This document shows, in pieces, positions 37,749-49,673 of a stretch of DNA of 64,000 nucleotides. The DNA is from Xiphias gladius (taxonomy: Eukaryota > Chordata > Actinopteri > Istiophoriformes > Xiphiidae), in contig NC_053402.1 in the NCBI RefSeq assembly GCF_016859285.1, positions 20,314,556 through 20,378,555 on the forward strand, read 5' to 3'. Within the stretch, counting starts at the first letter, position 1. Each line of letters opens with the position of its first letter. The position numbers and the translations under genes are program-made. Below the pieces are notes generated by a model. The model was not told where the DNA came from. It saw nothing but the letters and a program-made list of their open reading frames with translations, and made no database searches.

Positions 37749-40700
37749 TGCGCGCGCGTATGTGCACGCTCGTATGTGTGTGCGCGTGCCTGTGCTTCGT
37801 AAGCTTGGAAAGATTTTTCCACACCTGCTATGGCTCGCCTCCAAAACTCTGCAGCCTTGAGGTTCTCATCCCCCCCACACAGCCCCTGCCTGCATTTCCT
37901 CTTTTTCAGACTACCTTGGGCCCCCACTGACAAAGCATTGTGTGTTATACTGACATGCCTTTTGTCTACAGGGGCTCCTAACTCAATCTCAGGACCACCT
38001 TGAATAACAAATGCCCCCACTGTGGGGCCGCAGACTGCACACTGCTTGAGTTATGCTTTTTTTTTCTCTTAGAGTCTAGGCTTGAGCGTCACAGTGGGAG
38101 TCTGAGTAAAAGCTGGCATCTGCCTCTGTGTGTTTACTGTGTACTGACTTTGCTGTTTTGTGTGTTTATTTTACAGACACTACCCCAAGACAAACTTTAC
38201 CTGTGTGGCTGACACTCCAGAGAACCTCCGCCTCAAACAGCAGAGCAAGATGCAGAGCCAGGTAACTCTTTGAGCCATTAGCTGAAGTAGTAGAAGCTAA
38301 ACCAAACTCTGGATGTGAAACACACACACACACAGTTTGTTCACATCTTGGCATTGTTCCACAAAGAAGGCAATAAAAAGATATGCTTGATTTGAAAAGC
38401 CTGACGTGAGTTAACCCTAAAAATTGATTTGGGAGTAAGTACTTTCACAAAGCCAACTTTCAGATAACATTATCAGTCTAATTCAGACCTCATTAGAGCA
38501 TTCGAGATAACTGCTTGCTCACGGCTTTAAGTCACACGTGAGAAGTCAAGCATGAAATTGATTCACAATGGACAAGTAAGCGACTTGAATAGAGGGCTGG
38601 GAGGTCCATGGCCATGGAATATTATGATAACTAAAATATTATAGAGACAAAAAGCTATCGCCAAGAAAAAAAGAAAAAACATGTTCTGGCCATGTGTTAC
38701 ACGGCCTCAGAGATGAGCAGTCCTAATACAAGAATATTGGTTTATTTGTTTCAGAGGTTCAAAGTCCCACTCCAGTGTGGAAGAAGAGGCTATCGCTTCA
38801 GTCTTTTAGAAACGGACGAAAATACTAGTTCCTCTTCAATAATATTAGAAAGTAATGCAGTTTTGAAATGTCAAATAGGACTTAAATCTGTTTCACAACA
38901 CTTTCATTTCCTTTTAGCACTAGTTGAACCACAGTACTTGTTACAAAAGAAAGTGCTGCAGTGTTAATGCCCTTAAGACTGAATATAAGCCCCTTTTACC
39001 TTTTTGGCTGGACCGCAGCAGCATGGCCAGCCCTATAAACGTGAATGTCCGTGACTGACCGTCTGACTGACTGACCGATAGAGTTACACCACTGGTCAGC
39101 CGAATGCCACCTGACTGAGTTGACAGTACACCATTGGTCAGCCAGCCGAGTAGTTGGAGTTTCCCCATTGGCTGTTGTTAGCTCGAATTGAATTGTTGCA
39201 AACAGTTTCTACTGCGTCATCAAACCTTGGCTACTTTCCGTAGAAGAGATTCTTTCTCACTGAGCGATCATATTACAAGTACATATAACTGAAACTACAG
39301 CAAAGCCGTTGTCTTTAACAGGTGTGTGTGGTGATTTTTGTCAGACGCCGTAGCAGTTATAAAGTCAGGATTTTAATAGTTTAGAGCAGCAGCTTGGAAA
39401 TGCCGCTTCGAAGTGACTGCTGGTTAACATGTCATGTCAATGGGCTGCGTCTGTCACTATTTCATACTTGTTCCCTAGTCTGACAATAGAGACAGAAAAA
39501 CATGTAAGTGAGAACAGCTTTATGGGGAATTCGGCTGTATTAAATTACTGTATATGGGAGCACAGACAGTGGGAGAGAAGGAAACAGATAAAGGGCGGTC
39601 CAGCCATATACTAGGTTTTGACCTAGTCTTCTTAGTTTAAGTAAACTCTGGAGAAAGCAGAGTTGAGCACAGTTTCAGTTGTGTATTGTAATTCTGCCTA
39701 AGCTTGAGTTTAATATCAGCCTGAAAATTGGCCTAATAAGAACAAGGTTAGTCTGGAATAATGGTATGTGTTCCATAGGAACCAAACTTGACTGTGTTGT
39801 TAGAATCTGTTTGTGGAAACCAAATTAGCTTTGCCCCTTTTGGAATATGTGTAGGACATAGGTGTTTTCATCAGAAGTAAGTAGATCTGTCCAGAGAGCG
39901 GGGTGTGGCGACGAAAGCTTGTGTTCCAATCACATTGGCTGGCTGCGTTTTGGCTGGGGTTTGTTTGTTGACACACCCCATAGTCCATAATGCTAGGACC
40001 CAAAAATAAGTTGAATATAGTTTAACAATCCTTGTTTAAACGGTACGATTACTTTCTAAAACAACCTTCTTGTTTTGCTCCTGTGCTTCCACCAGTGTTA
40101 ATGTGTGTGGCGGTCAATTGTATGCCTTGTATGTGCAAACTGGATTATAGCCCCATACATTTTGTGCTTTTTATACCGCACCACGTTGGCTCATAATGCA
40201 GTGCTACTGTGGCCACTGCTGATGTACTATTCTTCATCTTTGTTGCTGGTCTCTTTTTTTTTTTTTTTTTTTTTGCAGGGCCACCAAAGTTCACTAACAG
40301 TTGGTCCTCCCAAATAATCCGTTTTTCTCCAAACATTCACCCATCTAGATCAGAAAACACCACTAAAGCTGTTACTGCAGAAGCTAAAATAACAGAGACC
40401 CAAATATATTCTGAGACAAAAAAAAAAAAAAAATCATCAGACCAAAATATCCATCTGAACTGGGTCATGTGTTATTGCCTTAATAAAGATGCCTCTGGCA
40501 GAAAATCAGAGAGATTTATACTCGCCAAAAGACTTTTAAAAATGTTTTCACTATGTAACTGCCTGCAGTTAAGTGAAGAATAACAAATAGTAGATTGGGT
40601 AGAGTGGGTATAAAATGTTGTTGTGTATGGTGGCAAACTAGTGGCAGAAAATCATCAACCTAGAGGCTGTCGTGAGGTTTCACTTCTCTTTTTCATGCCA

Positions 40701-43700
40701 TAATGTCTGGGGTATGTTCCTTAATGGTCTAGGATCTCGTCTATCAATGTGATCACCAAAATAACTACAGAAAAAAAACTCATTGGATGCTTCACAACAC
40801 ATTCTGAAGCAAAATTACACAAAAATGCCCGTTTTAGTTCACCGTAGTAGAAAAGCCCCTCCAACTTCAGTCATTTTCAGCCTCATTAATCACAAAAACT
40901 CAGGAAGGATAACAGGGAATGATCCGTGGGCGAAAGCTGAAGGAGAAGCTTGTTTTCTCAGCATGTAGTAGAGGAGAGTGTTGTCCAGAGAGTGGGCAGG
41001 GCTTATCAAAGAAGACACATCAGTCATCTTATCCGAGTGTCAGTGGCAAGCACCGCATGTGAGTCTGGGGTGCGTGTATGTCAGAAAGGGTGGGGTGGGG
41101 GTAGTGGTCATATCGGGAGGGAGATAACTGAGGGATTGAGTGACAGATGGTGTTTTTCTACATGGATTGTGGCTCCTAACAGCCCCCCCCCCCCCCATCA
41201 ACACTCAACCACACACAAAGAGACAGTGATTATACTAATGGTTGATAAGAAACAGTAGCCTAAGAATGAGCTTATAATACACAAAAAAACGTTTGTGTGA
41301 CACAAAGGGTTGGTGTGATCATGAATAAAGAGTAGTGTCGGTCTTTGTGACGTTTTCTGTCATTTTCTCTGTAGCAGTTGTGGACAGTGGTCACAGTGGA
41401 CAGGAAACTATGATTTTTACTAATACCCAAAGCTTTTAAAGGAAATAGGTCTAAAAAGATTAATGATCAGAAAGCTCCCTTTCAACAAAATGACACCAGT
41501 TTAATGTAAACCGAGTCCTCTCTTTAGGGCTGCAACTAATGATTATTTTTTTATGATCAATTAATCTGCTTAATTATTTTCTTGCTTGTGAAATCTGAGA
41601 AAATAGTGAAAAAGGCCTGTTATAATGTACCACAGCTCAAGGAGATGTATTCGAAGTTGCTTGCTTTATTTGACCTTCAGTCCAAAACCAAAACATATTC
41701 AGTCTATCGTCATATACAGTATGACAAAAACGCATCAAGTCTAAATGAGTAAAACGATTAATGGATAAAGATGGCACAGAATATTCTTTTGGTTAAAGAA
41801 CGTGCAGAAAAAGTGGCGTTAAACAGAGGAAAGCTGCTGATTGTGCTTTAGGTCATCCAGACTACTTTAAGGAAAATGTCATTTTTGAAGAACTTCCTGT
41901 TAAACTACAGAATATTTGAGTTGCAAATTGTATTTTAAAATGGAATTTTTTATTTATTTATTTATTTATTTTTACACCCATTTTACTTGTTTTCTAATTT
42001 TCAAAGAGATTCCACTAAATTATATAAAATTAAAATTATATAAAAAATAAAAACTGGACATAATGCACACTACTTACACATACGTACATATATAGTTAAT
42101 ATAGATATGTTTAGACAATATGAAAGAAGCCTCTTGAACTGTGACGATTGTGTGCTATGGCAGTATTGTTGTTCTGTACACTTTGTTTTGTGTTGTGTTC
42201 TTATGTCAGCATAAGGAAGTTGGGTTAGTTGAGAACGGTGGCCATCTAGCCCCTCTTCGCTGCTGCTGCGGTGTTGCTACGGGAACCCTATTGCTATGGT
42301 AGCAGTGTAGAGGATTGTCACACCTCATTAGAAGACTTTGCGGGGGGAAAACAGAAAGAAACAAGATGGAGAGAGAGAAATAAAGAAACAGGAGAGAGCA
42401 AATTTGGGAGGAGGAGAGGGAGAACAATGAGCCGCACAGGAGCGGGGGGGGGGGGTAGGAAGAGACAGGAAGGCACCAACACAGAGAGAGGGAGGAGTGC
42501 AGGGTGAAAAAGGAAGAGATAAAACTGAAATCCCCAGAGGAAGGAAAGCTAGAGGAATGCAAATAGAAGCAGAGAGAGAGATTGTAAAGGGGAAGAGCTC
42601 CAGCTCTACGGGATGGCTGCGTCTATTGCTGTTGAGGCAGTAAAATATGAATGAATGAATGAATGAATGAATGAATAAGAAGTAGAGTGTTAAGGGTGTG
42701 TGGGTGGGGAAAGAAAACAGTGGTGTGATTGGAGGAGAAGAAGCTGTTGCATAGACCCAAAAAGACAAAGGAGACAGACTGAGAAATAAAAATAGGGGGA
42801 GGATCATATGTTGACTAATGGGAGCAGAGCGAGAATGAAGGACAAAGATGGGTCGAGGCCACATTAATCTTCTTCATGACTTATCTTTGTGCGCAGGCTT
42901 GAAAGCCATCTATAATTTCCCCTGGAACGAGTATCATGTATAGTTTTCACTCAATCTCAGCGGACGTCTACGCCAGGGGCGACAGCAGATATCGCACTGC
43001 ATCACACACACACATCATCCATGAATCACAACCATGTCACGTCATCACAAGGCGTTGGGGGATGAGAGGAGGATTGGTCAGCACTCCGTGAAGCAGTGTC
43101 AGACATTATGTGGACGTTGTGGGAGAGCAGGATGGCGGGATGGAGCTTTGTGTCCTAGTAATTGGCATGCCCCTTTCTTGGAAGAGTGCAGGAAATCGGT
43201 GCAGTCACAATGGAGGCAGGAATAAGGGTTTGGTGTGGGGAGGTGGAATTAAGTGATTTGTCATTGTTGAAATGTCAGCGCTTGTGCCGAGGAGATCCGA
43301 AGGACAAGAGCCAGAATGTGTGGCTACTGCTTTAGCTTAAAAATGAAGCCCGTACCTCACTTCCTGTTTCAGGTTTGTAGAGCGGTGTGCAGAGTTGAGG
43401 GTTTGAGTACTCAAGATCAGCTGCGGGGCAGCAGTGGGAGGGGGGGGCTCCATGCATTGTAGGCTCTGATACTCATCAGATGCTGCATGGGCTGGACATT
43501 TCCTCCTCTGCCCTTAGGGTCAGGATAGGGTGGGAAGGCTGGAAAAACGCACGCACGCACGTACACACACTCTCTCACACACGCACACACACACTCTCTC
43601 TCGGTCTCTCTCTCTCTATTTGTCATACACTACCTCTCATTCTGACCATATATGGTTGCTGCCACGTCCTTTATGTAAATCCTTCGCTCGCCAGCAAACA

Positions 43701-46605
43701 GGAAGCAATTGTCACCACAAACGACTATGCAATATACGTATAGCCAACCTTGCTTTGCTCACACACATAATACACACACACACACACACACGCAGACACA
43801 CGCTTACTCACAATGCTTACGTCAGTCTTAGTTTATTACTAAGAAAAAAGTTATTACAGCCCCAGAACTTAAACCTTTTTGGTTTGCTTAGTAAGTGTGC
43901 TGTGGGGAAATACCAGCATTGCAGAGATGTTTCGACACTTCCATCTAACTCACACTTACAGTCACTTCTAATGTCACAAGAGCCAGACTGATAAATTGGC
44001 CAGACTGATATATACCAAAATTGCCAAACAAGGTTTGAAGTAATTTGGGAACAGTGTCATCTTTTGCTGACAGAAGTTTAATTGGACCACTATGACAGGC
44101 TAAGGTGCAGTTTCTTCCCAGAAGCTCTTAGAAACAGATACCTTTGTTAGAAACGCTAAAAACTGGATGAATATGAGGAAGCACGCGGTTCCATTTGAGT
44201 TTCCTTTCCTTACATTGAAAAGCATTTGTTAATTAGTGCCTCCTTTCAATGAGATATTTTTAATTTGACCACTATAGTACGTCAAGAGCACTGACAATTT
44301 GATTTTTCAACTGTAAAATATCCCAGTTAGCATGCATCTTGGTCACAATTATTTGATAAAATAAATCTCTGATTGTTGCTAAGGTTATATTCTTGTGTTT
44401 TAAAAAGTACTATCGGCTGATATATATCATTATCGGAATTTTTTACCAAGTTTGTTGTTTTATCATCACAATTCACATCTGTAGTGACACACATGACTAA
44501 GCCAAAACAGTGAAATGGTAATGAAATGCTTATTGTAGCATTTTAATTATTATTGTTATTATTTTTCATTTAATGAAAATATAGGCTAAGATGTTATGGC
44601 AATCCTCCGTCAAGAAAATGCCACAGACATTAGCAGGATGTTCATTTCACTGGAGGTGACCTCTCCGGATTTTCATGTTAGTTATCTAACGGTGTCAAGC
44701 TGCAATAAAGTCAACGGTAAAATAATTTTCCTCCTGCTATAAAAGTATTTTATTAGGCCATAGCACAGCTCATGAAAGCTCGGGACTGATCCATTTGCAA
44801 AAACCATTTTCAAGTACTTATAAGGTGGAAACTGATGCCACAGATACTATAGATAAAAAAAACATTACAAAAACATTACATTCTTTATGTTTAAGAAATG
44901 AAAATGATTCTATAGCCATTCCAAGCAAGCAGATCTGTATCTGTATGTTGAAAGAATCTAGGTCAGAGTATCTATAAATAATCATTTGCGCTACATTTGT
45001 TGGATTTTCCTTGTTGAACCACACAAACACATTGAAGTGGTTCATCTGGCTGTGTCACGCATTTCATTCAAAATGTGACGTGTTACTCGCCCTGCGTGTT
45101 TTTGACCTTCTCTTTGTTTCTAACATCATCATGCTCGTTCTGCAGGTTCTCTACAGGGAGGATTTTGAGAAGAATAAAGGAAAAGGTTTCAGCGTGGTCG
45201 CAGACACGCCGGAGCTGCAGAGAATTAAGAAAACGCAGGATCAAATCAGCAATGTAAGTGGCAGCAACACAGTCACCAAACGGATCACCCCTCACTCCAC
45301 CTGTCCATTTATTTCTCTAAATCGTAGCAGAAGAGCTCAATATTTTGACAAAGACTGAACATTTAGGGCTCTTCTAGTGCTGTTTGGGAGCCCTCGGTGT
45401 GAAGCCAGTCTGGTATGAATTGATTAGTTTATATGATTATAATCTCTTTTGGGTGATATCACAGCTTCAAGCTAACGCTTAAGCAGGTCATGCTTACCTG
45501 GTGCATAGTTAAAAACGGATGTTGGCACTGTTATAAATACCGGCAGAAACCACCAGAACAATAACAGATATGGGTTTTTTTTTTTTGGTTTTTGTTTTCT
45601 TTTACAGAGTTGATCATTTCCTTTACTTCGCTTCCTGATATTAGCTGCAACGCCTCTATCTCAGGCCTCAGAGCTTCACTAGATTAACATCTCAAGTTTC
45701 ATCATATTTTGCACGTTGCTTTTTGTTCGTTTGTTTGTTTTTTACTTTGTAGGTATCTTTCATCCTTCCACCTAGTCACTGACATCAGTTAAGGCCGGGC
45801 TTCTTCTGGTCACACTGCTCCTCATTTATATTAATGGTATTCTCCTCAAATCACTTTCCCACATGGAGCATTCTCCTCCACGCTCCCCTCCTCTTTCCCT
45901 CTGCTCCTGTTATTGATTTGCCATTTCTCTGTAAATACAGAACAGCGATGTAGAAAATGTCCCGAGACTGCTCAAGTTAGCCCTAAAGGCCTTTATTTCC
46001 ATGCGAAACACTCGCACACAAACACGAGCCATAGGTCGTTACGCATAACCAGCTCCGCACCGGCCTCACTAATGGCGTAATTAGTATGAAGGGTGATGGG
46101 TAATTACTGCTTTCATGTGATGAAAGATCTTGCGTGACTGAGATCAAGGAAATTTGCAAGGCAGCAAAAGATACACATATATTACATGTATTTATGGGTG
46201 TGCACACACAAGCCACATCAAGCCACCGAGTGCGTTATGGCGGGATGGATTGGGGCGCATCGTGAAGTGTTTTTAGTCACACTGATAAACACGGCATCTG
46301 CTTGCAATCAGTGCGTCATTCACAGCCAATCATCAGGGAACCACTCCAGATGAATGCCACATCTCTCTCCCTTTTTGTTCTCTTCCCTGGACACTAAGAA
46401 ACAAACCACTTTAATCAGCGCCCTCGCCAGAGTGTCAGCGATGTGGGGCCTTTCATTCACCTCTGCTCGTCTAGGTTTGGTTTTTGCTCTGTCTTGGCTC
46501 TCGGCGCGCTCTCTTCCATTTCCCATCACCTTCCTCTTGTCAAGCAGCAAAAAAGAAGTAGCGGGGAGGGGGGTTTAGTTCAGCAGCAGACCTGACACTT
46601 CCTGT

Positions 46606-46675
<70 letters not shown>

Positions 46676-49673
46676 TCTGTTCAACCTGCTCCTTCAAAAC
46701 AAACGAAAATAATCTCCCTCACACACTCTCACTTAGCATATTGCACTCGAGAACAGCCACTGTGTTCTCCCAGTCACTTGCTTCACAAACACTCCGTCAT
46801 CACATCAAGTCTGTGAACACACTCCTTGCTAATGCAGCCGGGCACAGTGGGCTCTTTCAGCGGGGACAGAATCAGCGTTTGTAGGTCTCGACCAAGGCGC
46901 TGTGAGTCAGGCTGTTATCAGCCTGGCAATAAGGGGGACGGGTTATTTAGTGTAGTCATAGAGCAGTCACTCAGTTTCAGTTTCACCAGTGTGGCCCTGT
47001 TTCACGTTGTAACACTGAATGCAGCCTTTGTCACACCAGCTGGAGAGGCTGCAGGGTGATCCAGGAACTCTTTGTACCTGAAGTTTTTGTTTCGTCACGC
47101 CTCAGTTTCTGACTTACGGATTCGAAAAGCTCTTACCAAAATGTTCGCTTAAGCTTGAGATATTGGTCATTTAAACCGATTTAAGTCTGTTGTGCTTAGT
47201 CATATGATTCCCCGTCCCCTCCTCCTCTCAGTCTTTCCTCTTGAAACTAGCCGGCTCACCCTCATCCTAAGCGTTCAGGCTTCTACTTTGTTCCCTTTTT
47301 TTTTTCACTTCACCTGCGCTTCCTGATGTGTCAGCGAAGGTTGCTATGCAACGCTGAGCTCGCCGTACATCCGGCCGCTGAGATGACATTTCCTCTCAGC
47401 GTCTAGCTTACTTCCCCAGGCTTTGCTGTAAGTGGCGCGCCCCACCTATCACCACAAATGCAGGCCTGCTCGAGAGCGAGTGGGAGACCTCTGGTGGATA
47501 GACGGTTAACTACACACTGTGACAGCTTCCTAGTTATAAAACTGCACCTGTGGATTTGAGGGTCTTACCAGGGTATCTGCAGTTCTTGAAAAGTCTTAAA
47601 AAGCATTTTTTTTTTTTTTCATCTTAAAACGTCATGAGTTTTTCTTTAGGTTGCTGTAGGCAGTAATTTTACTTATAAAATGGTTTTGTATGTCTTTTTA
47701 GCAAACACTGGCTGGAAAATCACAGTAGTACCATTGTTCCAGACATCTGATGCTATATAAAATTCATACGTGGACCTTAAATAAAAAGGCTATTTTTTTT
47801 AATTGTGAAATCCTTCTATCCATTTATCCATCCATTTTATTGCTGCTTGTCCAGGTACAGGTCGTGTTGTGTGTCCTCCACCTCAATTCCCTTACACGGT
47901 TTGGGTTTGTCTCTTGCAGATCAAGTACCATGAGGAGTTTGAGAAGAGGAAGATGGGGGGAGAGGCCCCACATCCACCAAGCAGCCCCAGCCCAGGTACA
48001 TTTTTTTCCCCCAAAAAAACATACTTTCACACTTAGCACTAGACAAAAAAAGGCAGCAGTAGTAGTTGTAGTAAGAATGGTAGAAAAATAGTAGGCAGGA
48101 GGAGGGACGGGTTTACGATGTTTTTCAGAAACTTTGTTACAACCTGAATTGATTAGTTCCCTCAAACCCCCCCCCCCAAGTAAAAATAAAACCAAAACTA
48201 TCGTGTGACTAGATAGTAATAATGAAAGAAAACTATAATTTTTTTTGTGTGATTTGGGCGAACCTTAACCCTTCAATGCCTCATAATTACTTTAGGCATT
48301 TTGGTTTTCTGGGAAACGTACGCTAATTACTGCCTTGTGCTTGGCTCCGTCCCTGCCACAGGCCGTTGGAGCTCCCCAGGCTGGGTGTTTCCTAGTCACA
48401 CAACTCAGGGATCTTGGTCATAACTTGTTCTCTGCCTTGTTCTCAACCCGCTTCAGCTATTAATAGTTACATAGCTGTAGACATTGCTGTGTTTCACAAT
48501 CATTAAAGTAATTCTAATATTGGATAGTCTGAACTTAAATGAACAAACAGTTTTATTCATTACTCAAGCAGGAAGATCGTTTGCCTAAGCGCCGACTTAG
48601 CAACTCTGAAGTAATAAGTATGAACAACATTATGAACATTCAGTATTTTAATGAGTTTTAATGAGTGATTTTTTTTAATTAGTGGTGTTTTGTATTTTAA
48701 ATGCTTGATTTACCATAAACACCGAGAGGGACTGTTGACTAGGTTGTGTGACAGGGAAATCAAGAGCCATTGGATGCACGTCTCGGCTTGCCGTGTTCCT
48801 GAATTCCTCACTCTCTCAAAGAGTCAGTGCAGACACACAGAGAGGAGCAGGTACACCTGGCTTTGCCATGCATTTGCCGAATGCATTGAAAGCTTAATTC
48901 TCCACCCCAAAAGAATAGAATAGAGTTTACAGACTTATAGCTTGCTACTGAATCCTGTTATATCTCCCGGTAAGTCCGATTTTCTGAGACAGAGTAGCAT
49001 TCGAAGATACGTCTCCAGCTCTTTCATTTGCCTTTCTGTTTTCTTTCTGCGTCATCAGCAGCTTACCAGCCCTCTGCAGGCTCTCAGAACTACAACTATG
49101 AACCTGCTCCTGAACCAGTGCGCCAGGCGGCTGGCGGCCCACCTCCCAGTGCCGGGGTAGGTCCTCCACTGTCCCCTCACTTTTGCTGCAGATGGTCAGG
49201 GAGTACAACTTGATGAACTCAAAACCTTGAAAATTGTCAGAAGAGATTGCTTTAACCTGCTCAGTACTGTAAAAATAATGTTTACACTTGCTGGAACAGT
49301 TAGTTTTGCAAGTACTTTGATAATTAATCGTCAGGGTTTCTTTTTTAAGCAAATACTGCAAAAGTTCACTGGCTTTAGCTTCTCAGTATTTTTTCTCAAA
49401 AAACTCATTCTTACATAAATGATTTCTGCTGTAGCTCCTTTCGAGCAGCTGTTTTTAGGAACGGACTGAACCCCCTTGGTGTTAATTGTGTGTCCACAGA
49501 AGCGGTACAGAGCAGTGTACGACTACTCTGCTGCCGACGAGGACGAGGTGTCCTTCATGGACGGAGACGTGATCGTAGATGTGCAGCAGATCGACGAGGG
49601 CTGGATGTACGGCCGCGTGGAGCGCACCGGCCAGCAGGGCATGTTGCCTGCCAACTACGTGGAGGCCATCTGA
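24083..49673 (+). CDS. lasp1: LIM and SH3 domain protein 1, complete, 7 coding exons
   Basis: The coding exons are 24083-24151, 32858-32952, 38177-38261, 45146-45253, 47920-47995, 49059-49156 and 49500-49673. They give 705 nt, or 234 residues; human LASP1 has 261, with the difference in the linker. The N-terminal LIM domain keeps the zinc ligands C5, C8, H26, C29, C32, C35, C53 and H56. Two nebulin-type repeats follow (about 62-130), including the segment [18 protein letters not shown] proline-rich linker (about 131-177) precedes the SH3 domain (about 178-234), with ALYDY-type AVYDYSA, DGWMYG-type EGWMYG, and the LASP1-like C-terminus LPANYVEAI. The protein binds F-actin and focal-adhesion partners and acts in cytoskeletal organisation and migration. 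The short length excludes full nebulette. Exon 6 has tandem CAG acceptors. Confidence 0.97.
25682..25719. repeat. (CA)n microsatellite in LASP1 intron 1
   Basis: This is a near-perfect CA array. A further TG array lies at about 28597-28621 in the same intron. Confidence 0.93.
29036..29409. mobile_element. hAT-like non-autonomous element (MITE)
   Basis: A 374-bp segment in LASP1 intron 1 begins TAGAGCTGCAACGATTAG and ends GGGTTGCAGCACTT. The ends are imperfect inverted repeats sharing GCTGCAAC. Interior phrases (AATGTCTCACCATTTTCTG, CGAACGATTAATCAATGGAT) match a family I recognise as very common in percomorph genomes and usually filed under hAT. No clean 8-bp target duplication was found (TTTCCAAC left, TATTTCAA right). 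The family assignment is from memory. Confidence 0.7.
30783..31142 (+). other. 119-codon open frame in LASP1 intron 1, unrecognised
   Basis: The frame contains a stretch of ordinary protein-like composition ([18 protein letters not shown], then alanine- and glutamine-containing sequence ending LDQAVVG). I do not recognise the family. It could be an unannotated exon, a processed pseudogene remnant, or chance. No flanking poly(A) or clear splice pair supports it. Confidence 0.2.
34450..34489. repeat. Short minisatellite, 11-base unit
   Basis: The unit CACCCATGTTA is repeated about three and a half times in LASP1 intron 2. Confidence 0.9.
37703..37758. repeat. (TG)n microsatellite grading into CG-containing repeat
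   Basis: About 20 TG units are followed by CGCGTGCGCGCGCG in LASP1 intron 2. The alternating purine-pyrimidine tract is a potential Z-DNA former. Confidence 0.93.
41525..41770. mobile_element. hAT-like MITE, partial and in opposite orientation to the 29-kb copy
   Basis: It begins TAGGGCTGCAACTAATGATT and includes GAAATCTGAGAAAATAGTGA, CCAAAACCAAAACATATTCA and AAAACGATTAATGGAT. These are the same family landmarks as 29036-29409, read from the other strand. The far terminus is not recognisable, so the right boundary is approximate. It lies in LASP1 intron 3. Confidence 0.65.
42647..42677. repeat. (GAAT)n microsatellite
   Basis: About seven tandem tetranucleotide units lie in LASP1 intron 3. 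The flanking 42340-42560 is strongly purine-rich on the + strand. Confidence 0.93.
46607..46673. repeat. (CA)n microsatellite, about 33 units
   Basis: This is a perfect CA array in LASP1 intron 4. Confidence 0.95.

Noticed and set aside
42328-42864. 178-codon minus-strand frame
   Set aside because: It arises from a polypurine tract in LASP1 intron 3 read as Ser/Leu/Phe/Pro, plus a GAAT microsatellite read as a repeated HSFI-type peptide.
24083-49673. Nebulette/LASP2 as an alternative to LASP1
   Set aside because: The gene has only a LIM domain, two repeats and SH3, and it sits next to PLXDC1 and ARL5C, matching LASP1. The C-terminus and [12 protein letters not shown]-type repeat also fit LASP1.
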